64,000 nucleotides of DNA from Verrucomicrobiota bacterium JB022 (lineage in GTDB: Bacteria > Verrucomicrobiota > Verrucomicrobiia > Opitutales > Oceanipulchritudinaceae), in NCBI GenBank assembly GCA_030673845.1, contig JAUTCQ010000016.1:48986-112985 (forward strand). The letters are read 5' to 3'. Under the pieces are notes generated by a model, which saw nothing but the letters and a program-made list of their open reading frames with translations, ran no database searches and was not told the DNA's origin. Below are positions 56,694-64,000 of the stretch, one piece after another. Each line of letters starts with the position of its first letter. The stretch's first letter is position 1. The position numbers and the translations under genes were made by a program.

Positions 56694-57335
56694 ATGTTCG
56701 GCGGAATATTCCAGTGGATTTCGTCTCACCACAACCTGCTCACGGTGCTCACCAATGCGGCCATGCTGGCCGTGTGGGTCGTGTATGCGCAACTGCTTCT
56801 TCGGACCTATAAGCAGCAGCGTAAGCCACGGATGGTGATCAGCAGCTCGACCGGCAAGAAGGGGGGCAGTCGTATCCTTGCGTGCAACCTCTCCGCCCGC
56901 GCCGTCTTTGTGGAAACCGTCATGCTGCGCCTCTCTCTGGAAGGGGACAAGAAGACCGAGCGCTTTATCGACGAGAGCGTCGTCGGCCAGGAGGAGCTGG
57001 ACGGCCTGTTCGGCTCGGTTCAACCCGGCAAAGCCGTAGAGCTGGGACCTATTCTCGGCCTGATCGCCAACGCTTGGCAGGAGAAAAAGGAATCACTGCC
57101 GGTCGAGGACTACCGGGAGGTGGAGATTGTCGTGATCGGCTTTTATGCCGAAAATCGAATCCCTTTTGCCGCAGGCCGTCGCTTCAACTTCGCCGAGATC
57201 CATCAAGACCGCTGCACGCTGAACGCCAAAAGCGTTTACACCCACCACTGGGTCACCCCGCGCGAACGTAAGGAGGTCTGTTGCTGGCTGGAACGCTACT
57301 ACAGCCTCAAGGCCAGCGGCAGCGGAGACGAGTGA
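56694..57335 (+). CDS. Membrane-anchored protein of unknown function
   Basis: A 213-residue protein with one N-terminal TM (about 14-38: NLLTVLTNAAMLAVWVVYAQ) and a cytoplasmic basic stretch (YKQQRKPRM). The rest is a mixed alpha-beta domain (for example ILACNLSARAVFVETVMLRL and YREVEIVVIGFYAENRIPFA), ending with a charged helix. This plan resembles small membrane proteins of the general type TM plus immunoglobulin-like cytoplasmic domain. I do not recognise the family. It lies just upstream of a DUF433/PIN-like pair but with a 65-bp gap, so the link is not certain. Confidence 0.75.
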   Translation: MFGGIFQWISSHHNLLTVLTNAAMLAVWVVYAQLLLRTYKQQRKPRMVISSSTGKKGGSRILACNLSARAVFVETVMLRLSLEGDKKTERFIDESVVGQEELDGLFGSVQPGKAVELGPILGLIANAWQEKKESLPVEDYREVEIVVIGFYAENRIPFAAGRRFNFAEIHQDRCTLNAKSVYTHHWVTPRERKEVCCWLERYYSLKASGSGDE

Positions 57336-57400
57336 GGAGGTAAATGATCGCAGTGCTGATTGAGCTTGAAACCCCGCGCAGGTGAAATGATTTTCATATA

Positions 57401-58066
57401 GTGATTTTGCTCAACACAGGCATCTATACCGTTCCCGAAGCGTCGCGCCTCAGCGAGGTTGCGCCGTCGCGGATTCGGCGCTGGATGTCAGGCTATCGCT
57501 GTAAAGGAAAGACTTACGAGCGCTATTGGGTGGGGCAGCTGCCAAAAATGGAAGGAAAGCAGGCCGTCGGTTTCCTCGACCTTATTGAGCTGCGCTTCAT
57601 GCACTTCTTCCTGGCCCAAGGCGTTTCACTGCAACGTATCAAGCAGGTGCATCAAGCATTGCAGCATCGCCATGGCATCTCACATCCGTTCTCGACGGGG
57701 CAATATGGCACCGATCGCGTCAACATTCTGGAGCAGGCTGCGGATGAACTCGGAGAGCGGCTGTGGGTAAATGTTACTTCAGGCCAGGCAGAGCTTAAGT
57801 TTGTGGAGCAGTTCATCCATCAGCTCGATTTCGGCAGCGATTCTCTTGCTGCTCGCTGGTGGCCGCGAGGGCGCGATAATCTCGTGGTGCTCGACCCGCA
57901 GCGCAATTTTGGAAAACCGATGCTCGCAAGCTGCGGGGTGCCGACCCGGGCTATCATCACCGCACTCAGGGCAAACGATACGGTGGAGGCGGTAGCCGAG
58001 TGGTATGAAGTATCCATAGCGGAGGTTCAGGCTGCACTAGAGTTCGAGCGCTCGTTGGCGGCATGA
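57401..58066 (+). CDS. DUF433-type antitoxin with MerR-like N-terminus
   Basis: A 221-residue protein starting at GTG. The N-terminus (TGIYTVPEASRLSEVAPSRI, then RRWMSGY) reads like a MerR-type DNA-binding start. The C-terminus (ANDTVEAVAEWYEVSIAEVQ, then AALEFERSL) is a DUF433 signature, shared with antitoxins of the VapB-like PIN-associated type. The gene ends with ATGA shared with the following PIN-like gene. Family and pairing predict an antitoxin that also autoregulates the operon. Confidence 0.8.
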   Translation: MILLNTGIYTVPEASRLSEVAPSRIRRWMSGYRCKGKTYERYWVGQLPKMEGKQAVGFLDLIELRFMHFFLAQGVSLQRIKQVHQALQHRHGISHPFSTGQYGTDRVNILEQAADELGERLWVNVTSGQAELKFVEQFIHQLDFGSDSLAARWWPRGRDNLVVLDPQRNFGKPMLASCGVPTRAIITALRANDTVEAVAEWYEVSIAEVQAALEFERSLAA

Positions 58067-58464
58067 AGTTCTTTCTGGACAACAACCTTCCTCCGCGCCT
58101 GGCCAAAGCCTTGAACGAATTGTTGTTGCCCAACGACTCCGCCCAGCACCTCAAAGATACTTTTTCCGCTTCTGCGACGGATATCGAGTGGCTTACTCAA
58201 CTGGATCGGACCTACTGCTGGGTGATCATCACCGGAGACCTGCACATTCAGAGGAGGCCGCACGAGCGGCTCGCTTTGCAAGAGGCCGGGCATTCTGTCA
58301 TCTTTCTCGGTAAATCGTGGGCGCGATTGGACTTTTGGGCCACGGCTTCCCGGCTCATTCATTACATGCCTGAGGTCCTGCAACTGGTTAGAAACCAGAG
58401 CGGACAGATTTTGGCAGAGTTGCCTGCCCAAGGGCGCCTGCGCGTTTTGGGGAGCCGGGCTTGA
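58063..58464 (+). CDS. PIN-like domain toxin (DUF5615/VapC45 type)
   Basis: A 133-residue protein starting MKFFLDNNLPPRLAKALNEL. The early acidic residue (Asp6) and the later ITGDLHIQRR acidic patch fit a PIN-like nuclease fold. Other conserved parts are DIEWLTQLDRTYCWVIITGD and GHSVIFLGKSWARLDFWATA. Proteins of this group pair with DUF433 antitoxins and probably cleave RNA. Its start overlaps the antitoxin stop by four bases. RNase activity is inferred from family only. Confidence 0.78.
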   Translation: MKFFLDNNLPPRLAKALNELLLPNDSAQHLKDTFSASATDIEWLTQLDRTYCWVIITGDLHIQRRPHERLALQEAGHSVIFLGKSWARLDFWATASRLIHYMPEVLQLVRNQSGQILAELPAQGRLRVLGSRA

Positions 58465-58529
58465 GGAGCGCCCCCCTTGCCTTCCGGCTTGCCATGGGGG
58501 CCGGGCTGTGCGTGCATGACCGCTTGATC

Positions 58530-59540
58530 ATGACGTCGACGAATCGCTATTACCCGCAACTCTCCGCGCAACTGGCCGAGGGCATCGAACAGCTCAAGGG
58601 CCGCAAGCTGGCCGTGTTGGGGCATGTGCGCCCGGATGGCGACTGCATCGGCAGCACGGTGGGCCTCGTTCGTGCGCTGCGGGCGCAGGGCTTCGACGCC
58701 ATCGGCATCAACCACCATACGGTGCCGGCCAACCTCAAGCTCTTCGTGGCCGACACCCCGCTCTTTCAGGATCATGAGGTGGCCGACCTCTCCGAGCGTG
58801 TGGCCATCGCGGTCGACTGCGCGGGCAAGAAGCGCCTCGGTGAGCCCGTGGCGGCAGCCTTCCCGCAAATCGCGATCAACATCGACCACCACATTTCCAA
58901 CGAAAACTACGGCGAGCGCAACCTGATCGACGGCGACGCCTCGGCTACGGCCGAGATGCTGGCCGCGCTGTTCCTCGACCTCGGCTGGGAGATCGACGCC
59001 GTTGCCGCGCAGGCCCTCTACATCGGCATCGCGACCGATACGGGGCAGTTCCGCTTTTCCTCGACCACCAAGCGCACGTTCGACCTCGCCTGCCATCTGC
59101 TGGAGCAGGGTGCCGACCCGGCAGTGGCCGCGCACGAGCTCTACGCCAACGAGAGCCGCGCCAAGCTGGCCCTGCTGCAGCGCTTCCTCTCCAGCTTCCG
59201 CTACCTCTGCGGCGGCCGCGTATGCCTCGGCGTCGTCCACGACGAAGACTGGGGCCTCACCGGCGCAAACAAGGACGACACCGAGGGCCTCGTCGACTAC
59301 GCGCGCGACATTGAGGGCGTCGAGATCGGCGTGCTCCTGGAGCAACGCGACGGCCAGCTCAAGGGCAGCTTCCGCGCCAAAGACGGCTCGAAGCGCGTCG
59401 ACCTGCTGGCCAAGCAGTTCAATGGCGGCGGGCATGCGGCGGCCGCAGGCTTCAACCCCCAGTGCTCCCTCGAAGAACTGCTGGAGCGGCTGGAACCGGC
59501 GCTCGAAAAACACTTTGCATCGCTGGACTCGGGCCTCTAA
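58530..59540 (+). CDS. nrnA: DHH-family phosphoesterase (NrnA-like oligoribonuclease/pAp phosphatase)
   Basis: A 336-residue DHH/DHHA1 protein. Motifs: KLAVLGHVRPDGDCIGSTVG (DxD), ERVAIAVDCAGKKRLG, INIDHHISNENYGERNLIDG (DHH) and LYIGIATDTGQFRFSSTT. The DHHA1 part has the glycine-rich end KQFNGGGHAAAAGFNPQCSL. It hydrolyses short oligonucleotides and 3'-phosphoadenosine 5'-phosphate. The context nrnA-truB-ribF is the tail of the classic nusA-infB-rbfA block; the earlier genes are not here. Start chosen at Met 58530, not the upstream in-frame start overlapping the PIN gene. Confidence 0.92.
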   Translation: MTSTNRYYPQLSAQLAEGIEQLKGRKLAVLGHVRPDGDCIGSTVGLVRALRAQGFDAIGINHHTVPANLKLFVADTPLFQDHEVADLSERVAIAVDCAGKKRLGEPVAAAFPQIAINIDHHISNENYGERNLIDGDASATAEMLAALFLDLGWEIDAVAAQALYIGIATDTGQFRFSSTTKRTFDLACHLLEQGADPAVAAHELYANESRAKLALLQRFLSSFRYLCGGRVCLGVVHDEDWGLTGANKDDTEGLVDYARDIEGVEIGVLLEQRDGQLKGSFRAKDGSKRVDLLAKQFNGGGHAAAAGFNPQCSLEELLERLEPALEKHFASLDSGL

Positions 59541-59604
59541 ACAGTCGATTTATACCTTTTAACCCCTCGTGCGCCCTGCAGGCCCCGGGGGCGGATGTGT
59601 TGTT

Positions 59605-60324
59605 ATGGCAAACGGAGATTTTGAAGGCGTACTGCTGATCGATAAGCCGTCGGGGATGACCTCGCACGACGTGGTTGACCGCGTGCGGCGCAAGCTGAAG
59701 ATGAAGCGCGTGGGCCACGCGGGTACGCTCGACCCGAGCGCCACGGGCCTCATGATCGTGCTCGTGGGCAAGGCCACCAAGCTGAGCCAGTTCCTGATGG
59801 GGCTGGACAAGGTCTACGAAGGCGTGATCCGCTTCGGCCAGGCCACCACCACGCAAGATGCCGACGGCGAAGTCGTGAGCGAGCAGGAGGTGCCCGACCT
59901 GAGCGAGGAAATGCTCCAGGGCTACCTCAAGTCGTTCCTCGGCGACCAATACCAGACGCCCCCGATGTTCAGCGCCAAGAAGGTCGACGGCGTGCCGCTC
60001 TACAAGCTGGCCCGCAAGGGCAAGGAGATCGAGCGCGAGCCGCGCGTGATCCGCGTGATCGAGTTTACCCTCGACAGCTGGAACCGGCCCGACGCCGAAG
60101 TCACGGTCGCCTGCAGCAAGGGCACCTACGTCCGCACCCTCGCGCACGATCTGGGCGAGAAGGTGGGCTGCGGCGCGCACCTCAAAGACCTCCGCCGCGT
60201 GGAGATCGACAAGTTTGTGATCGAAGACAGCCTGGAGCTGGCCGACTTCGAGGCGCTGGAGCCTTCGGAGATCCGCCGCTACCTCATCCCGCCCTACCAG
60301 GCCGTCCCCAGCCACGTTCTTTAA
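59605..60324 (+). CDS. truB: tRNA pseudouridine(55) synthase TruB
   Basis: A 239-residue pseudouridine synthase. [20 protein letters not shown] opens the enzyme, and [20 protein letters not shown] contains the catalytic Asp. [40 protein letters not shown] and [15 protein letters not shown] follow. It makes psi55 in the T loop of tRNAs. The C-terminal PUA domain is absent or very short, as in many TruB proteins. It is 64 bp after nrnA and 15 bp before ribF. Start chosen at Met 59605 rather than an upstream in-frame Met. Confidence 0.94.
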   Translation: MANGDFEGVLLIDKPSGMTSHDVVDRVRRKLKMKRVGHAGTLDPSATGLMIVLVGKATKLSQFLMGLDKVYEGVIRFGQATTTQDADGEVVSEQEVPDLSEEMLQGYLKSFLGDQYQTPPMFSAKKVDGVPLYKLARKGKEIEREPRVIRVIEFTLDSWNRPDAEVTVACSKGTYVRTLAHDLGEKVGCGAHLKDLRRVEIDKFVIEDSLELADFEALEPSEIRRYLIPPYQAVPSHVL

Positions 60325-60339
60325 GCGAGAGCCAAGCGC

Positions 60340-61338
60340 ATGCAACGCTACGACAGCATCGGTGGGGCCATGGAATTACCGGCAGCGGAAATCGACGTGG
60401 CCCCTCAGGTGCCGCTGGAGCGCCTGCGTCAAAAGCCGCTCTCGCTCGCCGTCGGCATGTTCGACGGCGTGCACCGGGGGCACATGGCGGTGATCCAGGG
60501 CGCCCTCGAGACTGCCAAGCGGCAGGGTGGGGTGCCGGGGGTGCTGACCTTCTGGCCGCACCCGAGCCGCCTCTTCCGCCCGCAGGACCCTACGCGCATG
60601 TTGCAGCCCGTCGCCCAAAAGCGGGCGCGCCTCTACCGCGCCGGAATCGAATTTATTATTTGGAAGGCGTTCGATAACGCATTTGCGGCAATCCCGGCCG
60701 AAGACTTCGTGGCGCTGGTGCTCAAGTCGGTGCCCGGGCTCAAGAGCCTGCATGTAGGCAGCAATTTCCGCTTTGGCAAAGGCCGCCTGGGCGATGCCGA
60801 GCTGTTGGCTGAGACGGGGAAAGCTCACGGCGTGGAGGTCGTCATCACTCCCCGCCTGCAGTACGACGACGCTGCTATCAGCAGCTCGCGAATCCGCGAT
60901 TGCCTGGAGCGGGGAGACATGAAGACGGTCAACGAGCTGCTCGGCTACAGTTACCGTAGCCAGTCGGCCCTGCAGCCGGGGCGTCGGCTCGGTCGGATGA
61001 TCGGCTTCCCCACGCTCAACCTCCCCTGGGCGCCGGAGCTGACCCCACGGCTGGGCGTTTACATCGTGGCGTCGCGCCGCCCGGGCGAATCCGCCTGGCG
61101 TCCGGCGGTCGCCAACTACGGCGTGCGCCCCACGGTTGAAAACGCCCCCGTTGAGCCGATCCTAGAAGTTCACCTGCTCGACGGCGAAGACGTGGATTAC
61201 GTCGCCGGGGAAGAACTCGAAGTGGCCTGGCACCGTTACCTGCGCCCGGAGAAGAAATTCGACGGTCTGGACGCCCTCAAGACCCAGATCGAAGCCGACT
61301 GCCATGCCGCCCGCGCCTGGTGGAAGGTCCAGCGATAG
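60340..61338 (+). CDS. ribF: Bifunctional riboflavin kinase/FAD synthetase
   Basis: A 332-residue RibF. The FAD synthetase half has LAVGMFDGVHRGHMAVIQGA and VLTFWPHPSRLFRPQDP; AISSSRIRDCLERGDMKTVN lies near the domain join. The riboflavin kinase half shows GRRLGRMIGFPTLNLPWAPE, LGVYIVASRRPGESAWRPAV, NYGVRPTVENAPVEPILEVH and LEVAWHRYLRPEKKFDGLDA. It makes FMN and FAD. It closes the nrnA-truB-ribF run; rpsO, often next, is not present. Confidence 0.94.
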   Translation: MQRYDSIGGAMELPAAEIDVAPQVPLERLRQKPLSLAVGMFDGVHRGHMAVIQGALETAKRQGGVPGVLTFWPHPSRLFRPQDPTRMLQPVAQKRARLYRAGIEFIIWKAFDNAFAAIPAEDFVALVLKSVPGLKSLHVGSNFRFGKGRLGDAELLAETGKAHGVEVVITPRLQYDDAAISSSRIRDCLERGDMKTVNELLGYSYRSQSALQPGRRLGRMIGFPTLNLPWAPELTPRLGVYIVASRRPGESAWRPAVANYGVRPTVENAPVEPILEVHLLDGEDVDYVAGEELEVAWHRYLRPEKKFDGLDALKTQIEADCHAARAWWKVQR

Positions 61339-61351
61339 GACTGGAAGATTG

Positions 61352-61508
61352 GAACAGGAGTAAAGGGAGTAAAAAGAGGCTTTTTAAAAACAGAAGAGGA
61401 CAAAGACCGCAAAGACAGGACCAATAGCGAATCCAGTCCTAATCTTCGTGTCCTTTGTGTTTCTATAAATATTTCTGAACTCCTTTTAACTCTTTTTCCC
61501 TCCTGTTC
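61352..61508. repeat. About 157-bp imperfect inverted repeat in the ribF-trpA gap
   Basis: GAACAGGAG at 61352-61360 matches the reverse complement of CTCCTGTTC at 61500-61508. The flanking A/G-rich and T/C-rich stretches are roughly complementary. The middle carries a second arm pair, GACAAAGACCGCAAAGAC (about 61398) against GTCCTTTGTGTTT (about 61450). It looks like a non-coding dispersed element. No terminator is otherwise seen in the gap. Confidence 0.55.
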
Positions 61509-61556
61509 TTATCCTTATCCCTTGCTTCAATCTGCGGGCGGGATTTAGCTGATCCC

Positions 61557-62357
61557 ATGAACCGCATTGCGCGACAGTTCGCCGAGGGCAAGGCTGCCGA
61601 TCGGGCACTCTTTATTTCCTACCTCTGCGCCGGTGATCCGACGCTGGAGCACTCCTTCCAGGCCTGCAAGAGCGTGCTCGAGGCCGGCACCGACCTGCTG
61701 GAGCTGGGCGTGCCGTTCTCCGATCCGCTGGCCGACGGCCGCGTCAACCAGGAGGCCGCCACGCGCGCCCTGGAGGCCGGTGCCACATTTGACGGGGTGA
61801 TGGATTGCATCGCGAAAATCCGCGAACGCTCTGAAATTCCGATGATTTTTTATGCGTACATGAACCCGCTGCTGGCCCGCGGATTCGATCAGTCGATCGC
61901 CGCGGCGGCGCAGGCCGGCATCGATGGATTCCTGCTGCTGGACCTTCCGCTGGAGGAGGCGAAGCCCTACCGCGGGGCGCTGCGCCGCAATGCGCTCAAC
62001 GGCATTCAGCTGGTCACCCCGACGACGCCGGATGAGCGGATCGGTAAAATCGTGAAGCAGGCCAATGGATTTATTTACTGCGTGTCCCGCGAAGGGGTCA
62101 CCGGCGTACAGGATAAAATTGCCGATGGGGCCGGGGCACTGGTGCAGCGTATTAAAGACCACAGCGACCTGCCGGTGGCGCTCGGTTTCGGAATCGGAAC
62201 CCCGGAACAGGCGCGTGATGCGGCGGCATTGGCCGACGCCGTGGTGGTGGGCAGCGCCATTGTGAATGCTTTTCATAACAACCCGCATACCGCCGAGGGC
62301 CGTGCCGATGCCGCCGCGTCCGTCGGCGAAATGGTTAGAGCAGTAAAGGAGATTTAG
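61557..62357 (+). CDS. trpA: Tryptophan synthase alpha chain
   Basis: A 266-residue TIM-barrel protein converting indole-3-glycerol phosphate to indole. Signature LFISYLCAGDPTLEHSFQAC, then LLELGVPFSDPLADGRVNQE (catalytic Glu and Asp), MIFYAYMNPLLARGFDQSIA, GFLLLDLPLEEAKPYRGALR, FIYCVSREGVTGVQDKIADG and VALGFGIGTPEQARDAAALA. No trpB adjoins it upstream; ribF is the neighbour. ATT is the commoner Ile codon (about 10 of 17 by eye), unlike truB. The gene ends directly before the guanylyltransferase gene. Confidence 0.94.
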   Translation: MNRIARQFAEGKAADRALFISYLCAGDPTLEHSFQACKSVLEAGTDLLELGVPFSDPLADGRVNQEAATRALEAGATFDGVMDCIAKIRERSEIPMIFYAYMNPLLARGFDQSIAAAAQAGIDGFLLLDLPLEEAKPYRGALRRNALNGIQLVTPTTPDERIGKIVKQANGFIYCVSREGVTGVQDKIADGAGALVQRIKDHSDLPVALGFGIGTPEQARDAAALADAVVVGSAIVNAFHNNPHTAEGRADAAASVGEMVRAVKEI

Positions 62358-62358
62358 G

Positions 62359-63441
62359 ATGTCCGGTCGTTACGCAGTCATCATGGCAGGGGGAAAAGGG
62401 GAGCGGTTCTGGCCGCTCAGTACGTCGAAGCACCCGAAACAGCTTCTGGCACTCGTCGGCGATAAACCGCTGATTGCCCAGGCCGTGGATCGCCTGGAAG
62501 GCATCGTTCCGCCGGAAAATGTCTTTGTGGTCACCAATGCCGACCTGGTCGATGCTACACGCGCCGCCGCGCCGCTGCTGCCGCCGGAAAATATTGTCGG
62601 CGAACCGATCGGGCGCGATACCGCCGCTGCCGTGGCCTGCGGCGGGGCACTGGTGAAAGCCCGCGATGAAAACGGCGTCTTTGCCGTCCTGACCGCCGAT
62701 CAGGTGATGGGGGACCTCGATATCTTTTCCAACACGCTCAAGGGCGGCATGGACCTCGCCGCTGAAAACGACATCCTCGTGACCATTGGAATCAAACCCA
62801 CCTATGCGGCCACCGGATTCGGCTACATTGAATCGGGTGCGGATTTCCGGACGGCGGAAGGGGTGGAATTTAAAAATGCCGCGCGCTTTGTGGAAAAACC
62901 CGACGAAACCACAGCGGCTGAATATCTGGAAACCGGGAAATTTTTCTGGAACTCCGGCATGTTTATCTGGTCGGTCCAATCCCTGGAAAAAGCCTTCGGC
63001 GCCCATTGTCCGGAAATGCTGGAGCTGATGCATACGCTGACCGGCTATGCGGCCGGCGGCCGGATGGTCGAAGGCATGGATGCAACCTATCCGGACCTTG
63101 GAAAAATTTCGGTCGACTATGCGCTGATGGAAAAAGCGGACAATATCGTGATGGCCTGCGGCACGTTCTACTGGGACGATGTCGGTGCCTGGCCGGCGCT
63201 GGAAAGCCATTTCGATCAGGACGACGCCGGCAATACGCCGATCGGAACCGTGGAGACGCTGGACGCCGAGAATAACATTATCCTGTCCAAAGACCACCTG
63301 ACCGCCGTCATCGGCGTGAAGGATCTCATTGTGGTGCAAGCCGAGGGTGTGACCCTGGTCTGCCCGAAAGACCGCGCCCAGGACATCAAGAAAATGGTCG
63401 TCGCTCTCCGCGAAAACGGCGCCTACGACGAACTGCTTTAA
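62359..63441 (+). CDS. manC: Mannose-1-phosphate guanylyltransferase
   Basis: A 360-residue nucleotidyltransferase making GDP-mannose. The motif VIMAGGKGERFWPLSTSKHP carries the GxGxRxxPLS pattern, then KQLLALVGDKPLIAQAVDRL, NIVGEPIGRDTAAAVACGGA and VLTADQVMGDLDIF (HxD-like region with Ala-Asp). FVEKPDETTAAEYLETGKFF, WNSGMFIW and YWDDVGAWPALESHF follow. It lacks the C-terminal cupin isomerase domain of bifunctional AlgA proteins. AAGGAGATTTAGG before the ATG is a good ribosome site. It shares the AAA/ATT-rich codon habit of trpA. Confidence 0.93.
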   Translation: MSGRYAVIMAGGKGERFWPLSTSKHPKQLLALVGDKPLIAQAVDRLEGIVPPENVFVVTNADLVDATRAAAPLLPPENIVGEPIGRDTAAAVACGGALVKARDENGVFAVLTADQVMGDLDIFSNTLKGGMDLAAENDILVTIGIKPTYAATGFGYIESGADFRTAEGVEFKNAARFVEKPDETTAAEYLETGKFFWNSGMFIWSVQSLEKAFGAHCPEMLELMHTLTGYAAGGRMVEGMDATYPDLGKISVDYALMEKADNIVMACGTFYWDDVGAWPALESHFDQDDAGNTPIGTVETLDAENNIILSKDHLTAVIGVKDLIVVQAEGVTLVCPKDRAQDIKKMVVALRENGAYDELL

Positions 63442-63545
63442 ACGAACCACAAAGGCACTAAGGACTCGAAGGTTTAGGACGGTCGTCGTTGTGGTTGTCG
63501 GGATATTCCTCGCTGAGGCGCGGAGCACACAGAGGTTATGCAGAT

Positions 63546-63673
63546 TTATAGATGCGGCGGTTAAATGGTGTGAGTTGCGTGGAGGGACGATGTCCTCATC
63601 GTCCACGGACAGCGGGGACGCTGTCCCTCCAGAAAAATCGACATTCCCGATATTTAGTCGCCGAAGCAGTAAA
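63546..63673. repeat. Structured two-hairpin repeat, copy 1
   Basis: TTTATAGATGCGGCGG starts the copy. At its core, TGGAG (63580) and CTCCA (63627-63631) close a multi-branch structure holding GGACGATG TCCT CATCGTCC and GGACAGC GGGGAC GCTGTCC as two perfect hairpins. AGAAAAATCGACATTCCCG follows. Copy 2 lies 310 bp downstream with few differences. Confidence 0.88.
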
Positions 63674-63855
63674 ATCCGATCATTCGCGGGATTCGTGTGA
63701 TCCGTGATCCTTTTGTAAATTCCGTGGTTTAGTTTCATTTCCTGAATCCGAATTTTCCGGGTCGGAGCGCGGGGTAGAGATGTACTTCGTGTGAGGTGAA
63801 AAAACCGGGTTCGCGGGGCTGTTATCGGGATCGCGGATTCCGCGAATCGCACGAA

Positions 63856-63983
63856 TTTTAGATGCGGCGGTTAAAGGTTGTGCGTTGTGTGGAGGGACGA
63901 TGTCCTCATCGTCCACGGACAGCGGGGACGCTGTCCCTCCAGAAAAATCGAAATTCCCGATATTTAGTCGCCGAAGCAATAAT
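63856..63983. repeat. Structured two-hairpin repeat, copy 2
   Basis: Same element as at 63546, offset by 310 bp. The core 63890-63941 is identical to that of copy 1; differences are confined to the flanks (for example GGTTGTGCGTTGTG for GGTGTGAGTTGCG). Confidence 0.88.
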
Positions 63984-64000
63984 TCCTCTGAGAACCCAGT

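Larger units (their letters stand above)
63442..64000. other. 559-bp gene-free, repeat-rich tail
   Basis: No coding region is convincing here. It contains two copies, 310 bp apart, of a structured element (63546-63673 and 63856-63983) and degenerate stretches resembling parts of other repeats (for example TTCGCGGGATTCGTGTGATC). The window ends inside this region. Confidence 0.8.

Overview
This window looks like a high-GC chromosomal stretch of a Verrucomicrobiota bacterium, most likely class Opitutae. I infer this from the style of the division and cell-wall cluster, the very divergent FtsZ, and the large secreted polysaccharide-active proteins with Ig-like and Trp-rich modules. No species can be named from the sequence alone.

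Layout. Positions 1-1880 are the right end of an integrated element: a small HTH-like protein, an AlpA-like DNA-binding protein and a tyrosine recombinase whose frame runs antisense into a tRNA-Val gene, the presumed attachment site. A tRNA-Arg and a gene interrupted by one in-frame stop follow. From 2.8 to 9 kb lie a YciI-like protein, an exported HEAT-like protein and a 1265-residue secreted pectinesterase with Ig-like domains, all on the minus strand. From 9.1 to 21.8 kb is a mixed block: RNA methyltransferase, SWIM-SNF2 helicase, HPF, SDR, pseudouridine synthase, hybrid kinase, M14 peptidase, NAD kinase, TlyA and a SAM methyltransferase.

The dcw cluster fills 22.2-38.3 kb: mraZ, rsmH, ftsL-like, ftsI, murE, murF, mraY, a LysM protein, ftsW, murG, ddl, ftsQ, ftsA, ftsZ. 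It is preceded by a four-repeat MraZ operator and a DnaA box and ends in a strong terminator. murD, murC and murB are missing from it. FtsZ has Thr where the T7 loop normally carries its second catalytic Asp.

From 38.3 to 61.3 kb come a TonB-dependent receptor, RNase D-like exonuclease, thioesterase, a second SNF2 helicase, a possible small RNA, phoU, a permease, a PP2C phosphatase, a hybrid kinase with a degraded ATP site, a DinG-like helicase, a C4 zinc-ribbon protein, a PL6-like lyase, an SPFH/NfeD pair, a DUF433/PIN-like toxin-antitoxin pair, and nrnA-truB-ribF.

The last 2.4 kb (trpA, mannose-1-phosphate guanylyltransferase and a repeat-rich tail) differ in codon habit from everything before them and carry a two-hairpin repeat not seen elsewhere in the window. 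This suggests horizontal acquisition or an assembly join near 61.34-61.56 kb.

No CRISPR array, transposase, rRNA operon or clear antiphage island was found. The best candidates for something undescribed are the short promoter-hairpin-terminator unit at 45.15-45.28 kb, the kinase with degraded ATP-binding motifs, the T7-loop substitution in FtsZ, and the folded repeat at the right edge.
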